From the NCBI GenBank assembly GCA_027493955.1, contig JAOSJT010000001.1, positions 1,537,131 to 1,601,130 of the forward strand: 64,000 nucleotides of DNA, read 5' to 3'. A program made the translations under genes and the position numbers. Shown here in pieces: positions 18,399-27,671 of this stretch (the stretch's first letter is position 1; each line of letters opens with the position of its first letter). Under the pieces are notes generated by a model. That model saw only the letters and a program-made list of their open reading frames with translations. It did no database searches and was not told the DNA's origin. Source of the DNA: Bacteroidia bacterium. GTDB taxonomy: Bacteria > Bacteroidota > Ignavibacteria > SZUA-365.

Positions 18399-19622
18399 TC
18401 AGAACTGACCGTACCAATACCTCCGGAAGTCGTTCACCCTTCCCTTCAACGGACGCCCGGACCACTCGGCAAATTCTTCGTCGTACTCGCTGCAAAATTT
18501 CTCGAGCACCGCCATCACAATCTCCTTGGACGGATCGTCTTCAAGCAGGCCTGCGGTCTGTTCGAAGGCGAAAATCGTCTGCTGCATTTTCATGATATCC
18601 CGTTCCAGGCTGCGACGTGCATAATCGGGATTAACGGTGAGGAGAGGCGCAATCGGCAGGTATCGTGGGTGATTCCGAAGTTCCCTTAACTCAGCTTCCA
18701 ACTGATTCACCTGTTCCCGCAGCGAATGGTTGTACATCGCCAGTGTTTCGTCAGGCAGAAAGTTGATACGCTCGGCGCCGCGTTCCATTTCGATCATCTC
18801 GATGCGGAGCAGCGCCTGCAAATCCTGATTCTGATAGGCCACGGTCACGGTCTTCATCACGTCGTCCCGGCGAAGGCGCTCGGCTTCGTCCAGAGTCGTG
18901 TCTGGGTGCAGTGCCTTTGCGATATTCAGGTACACTGTGCGTATGCTGCGCTTGACGCGCTCCGAATGCGCTTTCTCCGCCAATTCCGCCTGAATATCTT
19001 TCGCGATGTTTCTTGCCTGCCGCGGGTCGTCCCTGTTCATTTCGGAAAAGTGTTGTTCAAATTCCGCGGCGAAACGTGCGAAGCTTTCCTCGCTGTCTTC
19101 CATGTCGCCGAGATCCATGTCTATTCCGAACGCCTCCCGGAATCCCTGCTCCATCGCGTCCTTCATTTCGTCGAACTCTTGTTGCGCGGTTTCACGCAGC
19201 GAAACGCCGTTCCATCGGTCAAACACTTGTTCTCCCGCCTCCGTCGCTTCTATGACCGAGAATGCTTCGCGCAGCAACGTGATAATGGTGAATCGCAGCT
19301 TGAGACTCTGCACCTTCCCATAAGTGAAGCGCTTCCCCGCCCTGTCCAACGCGAGTGCGACATCGAGTTGCCATTGTGCGAAACTCGCGTCGAGTCCGGG
19401 CATTTCGCGCGACCAGTCCTCGAGCAGCTCATCATAGAGCATTGTATTTGTCTGCAGCTGACGTTGCACTTGCTCGATGCGCTTCGTCAGGCGGTTGAAC
19501 TCGTTCTGCGCCTTGCTCAGCTTCTTGCGATTGCCTTTACGGATGGCCAGTCCCGCGTCGTTCTTACGGGCGACGTCCTTGAACGCTTCTTCATCGAAAA
19601 GGGAGTAGTTGGGGTCTTGCAT
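18399..19622 (-). CDS. J-domain-like protein with long coiled-coil regions
   Basis: A 407-residue soluble protein. Residues about 20-60 and 310-335 are heptad-rich coiled coils (KLSKAQNEFNRLTKRIEQVQ; LREQVNQLEAELRELR). Around residues 225-275 the sequence RTVYLNIAKALHPDTT followed by a helix ending QNQDLQALLRIE resembles helices II and III of a J domain, including the HPD tripeptide that activates Hsp70 ATPase. Helix I is poorly conserved and the glycine-rich and zinc domains of true DnaJ are absent. It is therefore a J-like protein that may recruit DnaK to a specific client, an inference. No ribosome-binding site precedes the ATG. Confidence 0.78.
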   Translation of the reverse strand: MQDPNYSLFDEEAFKDVARKNDAGLAIRKGNRKKLSKAQNEFNRLTKRIEQVQRQLQTNTMLYDELLEDWSREMPGLDASFAQWQLDVALALDRAGKRFTYGKVQSLKLRFTIITLLREAFSVIEATEAGEQVFDRWNGVSLRETAQQEFDEMKDAMEQGFREAFGIDMDLGDMEDSEESFARFAAEFEQHFSEMNRDDPRQARNIAKDIQAELAEKAHSERVKRSIRTVYLNIAKALHPDTTLDEAERLRRDDVMKTVTVAYQNQDLQALLRIEMIEMERGAERINFLPDETLAMYNHSLREQVNQLEAELRELRNHPRYLPIAPLLTVNPDYARRSLERDIMKMQQTIFAFEQTAGLLEDDPSKEIVMAVLEKFCSEYDEEFAEWSGRPLKGRVNDFRRYWYGQF

Positions 19623-20044
19623 GGGGGATTGATCGTAGTGGGAGTGTCATGATTACAATAGAGGAGAACTGTGCAATCCTTGGAGCTGCATCGGATGCAT
19701 GCGGTCGTATCCACACCATACCCGGACTGCGCAGGTACGAACGCAAGCGCAGCACTCGCAGAATATAGATGCAAGACTTGGAAAGAGCAATCGGTATCGA
19801 ATGAGGAGCTGCCGGACATGAGGAGATGCCTGACTGAGTTGCGGACAACGTCTTCTCCGCGCAATCCCTTGCATTGTTCTCAATATTTTCATAACTTTTT
19901 GTATTAAGTGCAGCATGTCTTTCATGCCGCCATACGAAGCCTGACTCCTCTCTTCGTAGCTTTTCGTTGGTCGGACGCGACACTCCACCCTCACAGTGCG
20001 GCGTAACCGGCTGTTTATCCACATACAACCTTCAAGGCATCAAC
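19623..20044. other. Divergent intergenic region, about 420 bases
   Basis: This lies between the J-domain-like gene (minus) and a T9SS cargo gene (plus). It has short frames without start signals and no repeat or hairpin of note. It probably carries both promoters. Confidence 0.4.
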
Positions 20045-22201
20045 ATGAATCACAACGCTACTTGTGTTTTCAGGTATCTGCCGTTCATCGCCTGCCTGAT
20101 GTTCGGGCTCACGTTTGTGCCGGGCACCGCCCATGCACAATTCCGCAGCGTCACATCGGGAGATTGGAACAACCCGCTTACCTGGGGTAGCCTGGCCGGC
20201 CTCCCCGGTCCGTCGGACGCAGTGCAGATCCTGGCGGGCCATACGGTAACCGTCACGCCCGGCAGTCCCGGTTGCAATCAGTGCCGCACTCTCACCGTCG
20301 GACGCAGCGTCGGAAACGCCGCACTTGTCTTTGCATCAGGATCCGCTCTCACGGTGGCGGACTCCGTCACCATCGGCGGCGGCTCTACCGGCGAAGTCGG
20401 CATTATCTCGTTCGCGAACGGCGGCACGCTGATTACCCCGCAAATACTTCCCGGAAATTCCGGCGCCGCGCAGTGGGTAGCGGGGACGGGCACCGTACAA
20501 TTCACGGGCACCTGCAATGTGGTGATGTCATCGGATCTGTTCAACAGCTTTCACCACGTGATTATAGACAAAAGCAACGGCACCGTGTCGGTGGATCGCG
20601 ACATTCTCGTCAGCGGCAACTGGACGGTGAATTCCGCGTTCGATCCGCAAACCTTTACGGTCACCTTCAACGGGAGCAGTACTCAGACCATCGCCGGCTC
20701 CATTCCCGCGACGTTCAACAGTCTGGTGAACAGCGGCGCGGGGCTCACGCTCGCGCAGGATGTTTCCCTGAGCGGCGACTGGACGAATCATGCCCCGGTC
20801 TCCCCTGCGACGCGGTCTGTAAGCTTCGTCGGCGGCACCTTCCAGCAAATCGGGGGCAGCCTCACCCCACAGTTTCATCACCTTGTGAACGACAAAACGG
20901 GATCCGCGCTCGTCGTCAACGTCAGTCTCTCACTCACCGGAAACCTCACCAATAACTGGGCGCTGTCATTCACCAGCGGAACGGTGGCCTTCAACGGAAG
21001 CACGAATCAGACCATCGGTGGATCCTCTCCGCTCACGCTCCCCGCCGTCACACTGGATAAACCAGGGGGGACCCTCACACTCGCCGATCATTCAACGACC
21101 ATCACCGGGCTTCTGACACTCTCGAACGGAAAATTCCTCATTGGTGACAACAATGTAACCGTCGGACAGATCGCGGGAAGCGGCGGATCGGCTGCCAGCT
21201 ATATTTGCACGGACGGGAATGGAATGCTGACGCGCTCCGTCAACACCACGGACGTGCTGTTCCCCATCGGTACTCTCAGTGGTTACAATCCTGTGAAAAT
21301 CAATAATGCCGGTACACGTGACGTTTTCTCCGCCCGTGTCCGCGAAGGCCTCACGAACGCTCTACCGAACAACGCCTATGTGAACCGGGAGTGGAATATC
21401 ACGGAAGCCGTACCGGGAGGCAGCAACGCACAACTCACCTTTCAGTGGAATACGGCGGACGAACTCTCCGGGTTCGGTCGCAGTCTGGGACTATCCGTCT
21501 TCCACTATGCCTCGGGTTGGTCGCAAACCTCCGCCACATTCACGGATCTCGGTTCCGGCGTGTACAGCGCGACCGCCGGCGGATGCAGCAGCTTTTCGCC
21601 TTTCACCGTCGGCAATCCCGGCGCCCTTCCCGTCGAACTCACCTCCTTTACCGCACGCTATGTAAATGAGGAGGTGCGCCTGCAGTGGAGCACGGCCACA
21701 GAGCTGAACAACTACGGTTTCACGGTTGAGCGCTCGACGGACGGCACGGTGTGGCAGGATGTCGCCTTTGTGCATGGCGCGGGCAACTCCAACAGTCCCA
21801 AACGGTACAGCGTCACGGACGGCGCCCGTGATCTGCCGCGCAAGGGTGAAGTGGCCTACCGGCTTCGTCAGATCGATCGCGACGGAACGACCGAGCATTC
21901 GAAGACGGTGTACGTGCGTCTTGGCGCCGCTCCGACGTCCATGACGCTCTACCCGGCGTATCCCAATCCCTTCAATCCCTCCACGACGTTGAGTTTTTCC
22001 CTTCCCGAAAGCGCGACGCTCTCCGTGCGGGTGTTCAACACATACGGTCAGCTCGTCGCCGCGCTTCACGAAGCGACGCAGATGGATGCGGGCTTCCATA
22101 CGCTCGATGTCAATGGCGCCGGTCTGCCCAGCGGAGTCTATTTCGTGTGTTTCGAGACCGCGGATCGCACCTTGCAGCAGCGCATCGTACTCAGCAAATA
22201 A
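20045..22201 (+). CDS. T9SS-secreted protein with G8-like/autotransporter-like repeats
   Basis: A 718-residue exported protein. ATG 20045 follows AAGG at 7 bases and starts a good signal peptide (YLPFIACLMFGLTFVPGTAHA). Residues 30-430 are beta-rich repeats with FNG-STQTIAGS and FNGSTNQTIGGSS motifs, typical of right-handed beta-helix surface proteins of this phylum. The opening RSVTSGDWNNPLTWG resembles the G8-like start of such proteins. Residues about 540-635 (ELTSFTARYVNEEVRLQWST...RYSVTDGARDLP...YRLRQIDRDGT) are a fibronectin-like module. The last 80 residues are a T9SS type A sorting domain (YPNPFNPSTTLSFSLP ... RIVLSK). A surface-bound or released structural protein is inferred. Confidence 0.9.
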   Translation: MNHNATCVFRYLPFIACLMFGLTFVPGTAHAQFRSVTSGDWNNPLTWGSLAGLPGPSDAVQILAGHTVTVTPGSPGCNQCRTLTVGRSVGNAALVFASGSALTVADSVTIGGGSTGEVGIISFANGGTLITPQILPGNSGAAQWVAGTGTVQFTGTCNVVMSSDLFNSFHHVIIDKSNGTVSVDRDILVSGNWTVNSAFDPQTFTVTFNGSSTQTIAGSIPATFNSLVNSGAGLTLAQDVSLSGDWTNHAPVSPATRSVSFVGGTFQQIGGSLTPQFHHLVNDKTGSALVVNVSLSLTGNLTNNWALSFTSGTVAFNGSTNQTIGGSSPLTLPAVTLDKPGGTLTLADHSTTITGLLTLSNGKFLIGDNNVTVGQIAGSGGSAASYICTDGNGMLTRSVNTTDVLFPIGTLSGYNPVKINNAGTRDVFSARVREGLTNALPNNAYVNREWNITEAVPGGSNAQLTFQWNTADELSGFGRSLGLSVFHYASGWSQTSATFTDLGSGVYSATAGGCSSFSPFTVGNPGALPVELTSFTARYVNEEVRLQWSTATELNNYGFTVERSTDGTVWQDVAFVHGAGNSNSPKRYSVTDGARDLPRKGEVAYRLRQIDRDGTTEHSKTVYVRLGAAPTSMTLYPAYPNPFNPSTTLSFSLPESATLSVRVFNTYGQLVAALHEATQMDAGFHTLDVNGAGLPSGVYFVCFETADRTLQQRIVLSK

Positions 22202-22216
22202 CATCCGACAGGCGAT

Positions 22217-22247
22217 GAAAAAAGGCGGGGCTTGTCTCCGCCTTTTT
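22217..22247. terminator. Bidirectional terminator between convergent genes
   Basis: A-rich sequence, then GGCGG (22224-22228), a short loop, CCGCC (22238-22242) and TTTTTCTTTTC. A-tracts and T-tracts on the two sides let it work in both directions. It sits between the convergent genes ending at 22201 (plus) and 22269 (minus). Confidence 0.85.
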
Positions 22248-22268
22248 CTTTTCATTGCGGAAGAAGAT

Positions 22269-23720
22269 CTATTTCAGCACCACCATCGGGCGCACGGCGC
22301 TTAAGGCACCACCGCGCAGCCGGATCCAGCACACACCGGAAGGCAGCGAGCGGGACGAAAATGCTATCGCGTGCGACCCTGCCCGAAGGTCCCCTCTGTA
22401 AACCTCGGCCAGTACGCGCCCGGCGGCGTCAATGATGTCGAGTTGAACGGGAGCGCTCTCGATGAGTTCGAAACGCAGTATGGTCTCGCCGTTGAAAGGA
22501 TTGGGCTGATTCGGTAAAATGCGGAAACGTCCTTCAGCCGTGAACAAGCGGTCTCCACCCTCTTCGCAAATTCCCGTCAACCGAAACTGACCTGGCTCTT
22601 CGGTCAGCGCCACATCGCCCCCGCGCGCGACTGAATTACGCAGTTCCAGCACGGTCTCTTCCCGGCTACCGAGTGTGGCGACAAAATCGAGAACGGCGAC
22701 GATGCTGTCCGCGCCTGCCAGTAACGGCAGATTGTCCAGAGCGATGTGTCGTGTGCCGTCGCGCACTTCTCCGTGGGGAGTGGCGCCGGTCGGCACAAGC
22801 AGAGACGCATCGAAGCACAATTCGGTGTACAGCGTGGTGGCACCGCTCAGCAGGAGATTCTCATGCTTCGACAGGCGCAGCGGCATACGGACGATATCTC
22901 CAGCCCGCGCTGTCACTGTGCCCGCGGAAATCGTCGCGCTTGCCGCGACACTGCGTCCCTCGCCGAAGAGCTGCGCCACAGGTCGTTGCGCGCTGTTCTC
23001 CACCTCGAAGACCAGACTTCCGCTGCTGCGCCCTCCCCTGCGCGGCGCGAAGCGCAAGGTCATCGCGTGCATTCCCAGCGGAGGCAGCGTAAACGGTGCT
23101 CCACCGCTCAAGACGCTGAACTGCTCCGTGTCCGGTCCGCCTTGTTCACTGCCGAGCACGGTGACCGGTGCCGCGGAGAGATTGCGTAGAAGCACGTTCA
23201 GGGTGCTGTCGCGCTTGCCCCCCACGGGCACGATGCCGAAATCGATCATGCCCGCCTCCAATGCTATCATCGGCTCCACACCGACCCCGCGAATGACGTA
23301 GCGCTGCGTGTCCACCTGCGTGATCAACACAATGGTCGCGCTGCGCATACCCGCGACGCGGGGAGCAAAGGAAAAGCCTGTCGCCTGCGCCGCGCTCCGC
23401 GCCAGCCGATACGGAGCGCGTCCTGCCGTAATCGCGAAATCCCCCGCTTGTGCGCCCTCGATATACAGCGAATCAATGCGAATGGCGACGACGCTGGTAT
23501 TCGTCACGAAGTCCTGCAGCAGTGTGTCGCGCGCGCTTCCCACTACCACGGTACCCATATCCACCTCACGGGCAGCGGCCGAGGGAACGACGATGGAGAA
23601 CACTGCATCCGATTCGTCGCTGAGCTGCGCATGCGCGGGAGTCAGGCTCAGCAGTAACATAATGAGCACAGTGGCTGAGCGAAGCCGACGCGCGAAGTAT
23701 GTGTGGATACGCTGCTGCAT
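22269..23720 (-). CDS. T9SS-secreted protein with choice-of-anchor (ASH-like) domains
   Basis: A 483-residue exported protein. ATG 23720 shares its A with the TGA stop of the preceding gene (TGATG), so translation is probably coupled. The signal peptide is residues 5-32 (ATVLIMLLLSLTPAHAQ). Two immunoglobulin-like choice-of-anchor domains follow (VDMGTVVVGSARDTLLQDFV at about 50-140; IDFGIVPVGGKRDSTLNVLL at about 150-245). A cohesin- or dockerin-like beta region lies at about 255-385. The C-terminal 85 residues are a T9SS sorting domain (PNQPNPFNGETILRFEL ... RPMVVLK). The frame also stays open far upstream of 23720, but that part is the antisense-free shadow of the neighbouring gene and has no start signal. 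Confidence 0.88.
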   Translation of the reverse strand: MQQRIHTYFARRLRSATVLIMLLLSLTPAHAQLSDESDAVFSIVVPSAAAREVDMGTVVVGSARDTLLQDFVTNTSVVAIRIDSLYIEGAQAGDFAITAGRAPYRLARSAAQATGFSFAPRVAGMRSATIVLITQVDTQRYVIRGVGVEPMIALEAGMIDFGIVPVGGKRDSTLNVLLRNLSAAPVTVLGSEQGGPDTEQFSVLSGGAPFTLPPLGMHAMTLRFAPRRGGRSSGSLVFEVENSAQRPVAQLFGEGRSVAASATISAGTVTARAGDIVRMPLRLSKHENLLLSGATTLYTELCFDASLLVPTGATPHGEVRDGTRHIALDNLPLLAGADSIVAVLDFVATLGSREETVLELRNSVARGGDVALTEEPGQFRLTGICEEGGDRLFTAEGRFRILPNQPNPFNGETILRFELIESAPVQLDIIDAAGRVLAEVYRGDLRAGSHAIAFSSRSLPSGVCWIRLRGGALSAVRPMVVLK

Positions 23721-25924
23721 CAGTACGTCCTCACCACTCTGAATCCATCTGTCGTTCTCGCATTGCGCGCCCCTGCCTGATCGCGACGCGACGCACGGCA
23801 GCCGGTGGCGGACTCGCGCCAATGCCCGCCGCGCAATAGGGCGTTGAGCGCAGACGAACGGGGATTCGGACCGGCGGGATCGGTCTGATCCGAGGAAGGA
23901 TACACGGCGAAAACGTCCCAGACCAGCTCGGCGACGTTGCCGTGCACATCCCGCAGTCCGTAACCGTTTACCGCCTTCTGCCCGACGGGCATGGGATCGG
24001 AAGTGTTGCCGCAGTACCACCCTGCTGCGTCCAGAGACATGTCGGTCGGCGAGCAATAGGGTTCGCGCATCGCACCGTTCCAGAAATCGGTGGACGTACC
24101 CGCGCGACAGGCGTATTCCCATTCGGCCTCTGTGGGCAGGCGATAGCCGTTCTTCCCGAAATCGCAGTACACCATGGAGCCGTTGATCACATAGCACGAA
24201 TCGAGTCCCTCCATCACCGAACGCCGGTTGCAGTACTCCACGGCCTGTACCCACGACACGGCCTGCACGGGCAGAGTTTCTCCGATGACACCGGAAGGAT
24301 TGCCGCTCATGACCTCCAGCCACTGGCGCTGCGTGATTTCCGTCACCGACATCAGGAAGGGGCGCGTCAGCGTCACGCTCTGCGACGGGCGCTCCTCGGT
24401 GGATCCGGTACCGATGAGGTCTCCGCGCTTGAATGTCCCCGCAGGGATGATCACCATGCCGGAAGGGATTTGATCGGGCATACGGGCAGTCACACGCACG
24501 AGGCAATGGTCGCTGGGGGTGTTCGGGACGCGCCAGTTATAAGCGAGCCCCGTCACATTCCGTGCGACGGGCAGCCAGGTCGCGCCGGCGTTGGTGCTGT
24601 AGTCCAGATTCACGGCGTCCGTGGGCGCCACGCCCTCCCAGGTTATCACCGTGTCGCTGCCGGCAACGAACACCTCGCCGCCGTTCGGATGCAACAGGCG
24701 AATGGTCCGTCTGTCCCTGCCCAGCCCGGGGGTGCCGGCGGTCGCGAAAAAACCACCTTCACAGGCGTCCGTGTCCACGAAAAAGCGGTTCACCACGTAT
24801 CCGGAATCCGCAGCGTCGTAGCGCAGGGTGAGCGTGCGGCTCTGCCCGCGCAGCAGAGTGAATGGCGGAGGACTCCCTCCGTAATCTTCAATAGTGAACA
24901 TCGGGAATTCCGGCGCGATGGATCGTATCAGAACATCGGCGTTGCGCGCGGTGATGCTCACCGTTTTCCGTACGGTGGATGGGGCGGCCACCTCTCCGAA
25001 CGCCACGACGCGCGATGGCAGAAATTCGAGCAGCGGCAGCATATCCGCGGTGAGCGTGTACGATGCGCCACCGGCCGCACCATAACCCGGCGCCTCACAC
25101 AGTACCGTGCGGATAAAATCGCAGCCGTCGCTCTCCCACTCGATAACGCAGGGAGGGATGTCCTGTGCCATATCGAGAATACCGCGGAAAATCGCCGCGG
25201 CCTCCGCTGCGCTGCGCACATTCTCGAACCATCGCCCGCCGGTTTGCTCCGCCACCGTACGAAGGACGTCCGGCATCCTGTTATCCAGTGTGACGGCGTA
25301 AATCCGTGCGTTCAACTGTCTGGCTGTAGCGAGTATCATCTGCGCGTCTCCCGACGCATAGCCATCCGTCAGCAACACGACGATACGGCTGTGCCGGCCG
25401 CGCGCGAGTACGGGTAAGGCTCCGGCAAACTGATGCCACAGTGCCGCATCATAGCTCGTGCCGCCACCCGCGCGTAATCGATTCACCGCTCCCCGGAGCA
25501 AAGCGCGGTCGTTGGTAAAATCCTGATGCAGTACATTGGAAAAGTTGAAGGACGTCACGGCGCATTCCGATTGTCCCTGCGGAAAAGCGTCTATCCACGC
25601 TCCCGCGGCCGCTTTCGCGAGTTCCAGGCCAGGACCTTCCATGCTTCCGGATGCGTCTAAGGTAAGCACGGCCGAGATCGGCGCCGGCTGCGTGACGGGC
25701 GGACATTCCACCCGCAGGATAGTGCGCGGCAGTCCGTTCTCCGACAAGCGCAACTCCGCCGGCGACATTGACGCGACGCGACGCCCCAGATTGTCGTACA
25801 GCAGCAGCTTTGCGCGCAGCAGCGGATAGGCCCGTGTGTCCACGTCATACAGCGACAGCGATTGCGCCCCCGCAGCAGCGGGCAGCAGAAGCGCAAAAAG
25901 GCAGCAATAGACAACACGCCGCAC
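23720..25924 (-). CDS. Exported VWA protein with formylglycine-generating-enzyme-like domain
   Basis: A 734-residue protein. I chose GTG 25924, because AGAGGA precedes it and the signal peptide (VVYCCLFALLLPAAAGAQ) follows at once; in-frame extension upstream would translate the GGGAATC repeat. Residues about 85-265 are a von Willebrand factor A domain with a MIDAS DASGS and a later TDGYASGD. An Ig-like region follows (about 300-470), including HPNGGEVFVAGSDTVITW. Residues about 500-734 are an FGE/SUMF1-type fold: GMVIIPAGTFKRGD, SVTEITQRQW, YRLPTEAEWEYACRAG, DVHGNVAEL, LRGGHW, GFRVVR. Many such domains are not true FGEs. The coupled downstream gene is a T9SS cargo, so both probably act outside the cell. 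Confidence 0.88.
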   Translation of the reverse strand: MRRVVYCCLFALLLPAAAGAQSLSLYDVDTRAYPLLRAKLLLYDNLGRRVASMSPAELRLSENGLPRTILRVECPPVTQPAPISAVLTLDASGSMEGPGLELAKAAAGAWIDAFPQGQSECAVTSFNFSNVLHQDFTNDRALLRGAVNRLRAGGGTSYDAALWHQFAGALPVLARGRHSRIVVLLTDGYASGDAQMILATARQLNARIYAVTLDNRMPDVLRTVAEQTGGRWFENVRSAAEAAAIFRGILDMAQDIPPCVIEWESDGCDFIRTVLCEAPGYGAAGGASYTLTADMLPLLEFLPSRVVAFGEVAAPSTVRKTVSITARNADVLIRSIAPEFPMFTIEDYGGSPPPFTLLRGQSRTLTLRYDAADSGYVVNRFFVDTDACEGGFFATAGTPGLGRDRRTIRLLHPNGGEVFVAGSDTVITWEGVAPTDAVNLDYSTNAGATWLPVARNVTGLAYNWRVPNTPSDHCLVRVTARMPDQIPSGMVIIPAGTFKRGDLIGTGSTEERPSQSVTLTRPFLMSVTEITQRQWLEVMSGNPSGVIGETLPVQAVSWVQAVEYCNRRSVMEGLDSCYVINGSMVYCDFGKNGYRLPTEAEWEYACRAGTSTDFWNGAMREPYCSPTDMSLDAAGWYCGNTSDPMPVGQKAVNGYGLRDVHGNVAELVWDVFAVYPSSDQTDPAGPNPRSSALNALLRGGHWRESATGCRASRRDQAGARNARTTDGFRVVRTY

Positions 25925-25984
25925 GTATGTTCCTCTCGAGGCAGTGGTACGCCGATATACTACGAATTTTTCCCGTAAAAATCG

Positions 25985-26060
25985 ATGTCGGGAATCGGGA
26001 ATCGGGAATCGGTCCGCGGCGGAGGGAATCGGGAATCGGGAATCGTTAATCGGTCCGGAT
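25985..26060. repeat. GGGAATC heptamer repeat
   Basis: Two blocks of three GGGAATC-type heptamers, each ending in GGTCCG (about 25989-26016 and 26033-26056), lie just upstream of the VWA-FGE gene. The repeat is non-coding if the GTG start at 25924 is right. Confidence 0.85.
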
Positions 26061-26204
26061 TGGCGGAATGGAATCGAAACGCGGTCCTCTTCACCCTTCA
26101 CTTTTCACTCTCCACATCTCACCCTATCGGTCACAAATTTTTACCTGTAAAAAAGCCTATAGTATCTGTATATTGAAATTAACGTTTTTTCATACGGGAG
26201 TTTT

Positions 26205-26720
26205 ATGAAAACGATCATCATTTTTGCGGCCCTGTTCTGCTGGTTCGGAAATGCGGCTGCGCAACAGGAAGCGACGCTCAATCTGCACGACGGACGTGAA
26301 ATCACAGGCATTATCAGCCACATCACGTCAGACAGCGTGTACCTCACGGAGCCGAAAAACGTCTCTTATTCCGACAGGAACGAGACGCTGCCTGTGCTCG
26401 TGTTTGCCCGTCCGCACATAGCCTCTGTGGAAATCCGCGGCGGCTCGAACGTCCTTGGCAGCACCCTTGTCGGCATGGGTATAGGGGGGTTGACCGGCGC
26501 GTTGCTCGTCCTGACCAATCAAGGGGACGGCACGATGAAGGAGTTGGAAAATTTTCTCGATGCGGTTTTTGTCGGTTCCGCTGTTCTTGTAGGCGGCATC
26601 ATCGGTCTGACCGTCGGGCTTCTGGCGGGGCGCCCGGATACGACGTTCGATCTGTCCAGAGACGCCGATTTTGATCTGCTGCGCAAAGCCTACGGCAACG
26701 CGCCGCTCGCACGCAGATGA
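26205..26720 (+). CDS. Small exported membrane protein, paralogue A
   Basis: A 171-residue protein; GGGAG lies four bases before the ATG. A signal peptide (IIIFAALFCWFGNAAAQ) is followed by a short beta-rich domain beginning ATLNLHDGREITGIISHIT, which looks like an SH3-like or Sm-like strand pattern. Two hydrophobic glycine-rich segments follow (about 95-110 and 125-145), then a conserved tail FDLSRDADFDLLRKAY. The downstream gene at 26893 has the same layout and similar sequence, so the two arose by tandem duplication. Function unknown. Confidence 0.82.
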   Translation: MKTIIIFAALFCWFGNAAAQQEATLNLHDGREITGIISHITSDSVYLTEPKNVSYSDRNETLPVLVFARPHIASVEIRGGSNVLGSTLVGMGIGGLTGALLVLTNQGDGTMKELENFLDAVFVGSAVLVGGIIGLTVGLLAGRPDTTFDLSRDADFDLLRKAYGNAPLARR

Positions 26721-26892
26721 AGCGCCCGCGCCCTTTATGTCGCCGGGAGGCGGTGAAGGAAGAAGCGGAAGCGTGTTGAATGAGATCTTTCCGGAGCGAG
26801 GAGGCGTTGATGCGTACAGGAGAAAGGTCTCCCCGCTCCGGAAAATGTCGAGTAGTACATGACGGTGATAACAATTTTGTCGCGGAGTCCCC

Positions 26893-27450
26893 ATGAAGCC
26901 CTTCCTGTTCCTGGCGATCATCCTGTTTCTTGCAGGCACAGTCGTTGCGCAGAAAACTGCGACGTTCACCCTTCAGGACGGCGAAGAGATTACCGCAGTC
27001 ATCGTGTCGGTTTCCGATGACAGCATCGTTTTCACGCAACCGCATCTCGTCCATTATGCCGAGCGAACCGAAGCCTTGCCCCGACACGCACTCGCACGAG
27101 AGCAGATACGGACCATTACCTACGACGGAGGGGTCTCGGTGCTCAGCACCACCCTCATCGGCGCTGGTGCCGGACTGATCACCTCCGGTATCCTCGCGGC
27201 TACGATGGATGATGACGAAGGCTTTCTGAGTAAAGTGTTCGTGCCGGTCTTCCGCGCGTTCTTCATCATCGTCGGGACAGCCGGCGGAGCGATCGGTGGC
27301 TTGCTCTATGGTCTGTTGGCGCCGGATTCAGGTACAAGCTTCGACCTCTCCAAAGACGCGGACTACGAAATCCTCAAGGCCGCACACACCCCGGACGCGA
27401 ACGGGTACGATAACAACGCCACTCCATCACAAACCCCGGAGCGCTTCTGA
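26893..27450 (+). CDS. Small exported membrane protein, paralogue B
   Basis: A 185-residue protein with GGAG 5 bases before the ATG. The signal peptide is FLFLAIILFLAGTVVAQ. It matches the gene at 26205 along its length: the ATFTLQDGEEITAVIVSVSDDSI opening, a VLSTTLIGAGAG hydrophobic segment, a second segment GGAIGGLLYGLL, and the FDLSKDADYEILKAA tail. It has an extra polar C-terminus of about 18 residues. The 170-base gap between the two holds no gene. Role unknown; a membrane-anchored envelope protein is likely. Confidence 0.82.
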   Translation: MKPFLFLAIILFLAGTVVAQKTATFTLQDGEEITAVIVSVSDDSIVFTQPHLVHYAERTEALPRHALAREQIRTITYDGGVSVLSTTLIGAGAGLITSGILAATMDDDEGFLSKVFVPVFRAFFIIVGTAGGAIGGLLYGLLAPDSGTSFDLSKDADYEILKAAHTPDANGYDNNATPSQTPERF

Positions 27451-27533
27451 CCCAAGCAGGATTCAGAACACAGCCTCCATTTCGCTGGATAATCAATACC
27501 CCGCGCACAGGGTGATACCATACGCCGTCTGAA

Positions 27534-27604
27534 CCTCTGTGCCCTCCGTGCTCCCACCTCTGTGCCCTCCGTGCTCCCCACTCTGTGCCCTCCGTGTCCC
27601 CCCA
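27534..27604. repeat. Three tandem 23-24 bp repeats
   Basis: Three copies of a unit beginning CCTCTGTGCCCTCCGTG start at about 27534, 27557 and 27580. They lie in the 220-base gap before the large glycoside-hydrolase-like gene. A degenerate C-rich tail follows. This type of CTCTGTGCCCTCCGTG intergenic repeat is non-coding. Confidence 0.88.
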
Positions 27605-27671
27605 CGATTGTAACCTCCCCCCCCTCCTCCGTGGTCATTCTCAATTGCCCTGTACACGTCATTGTATCCAG

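Noticed and set aside
23721-24506. In-frame upstream extension of the T9SS gene at 22269-23720
   Set aside because: It has no start signal, overlaps a clear VWA-FGE gene in another frame, and the signal peptide of the gene starts right at ATG 23720.
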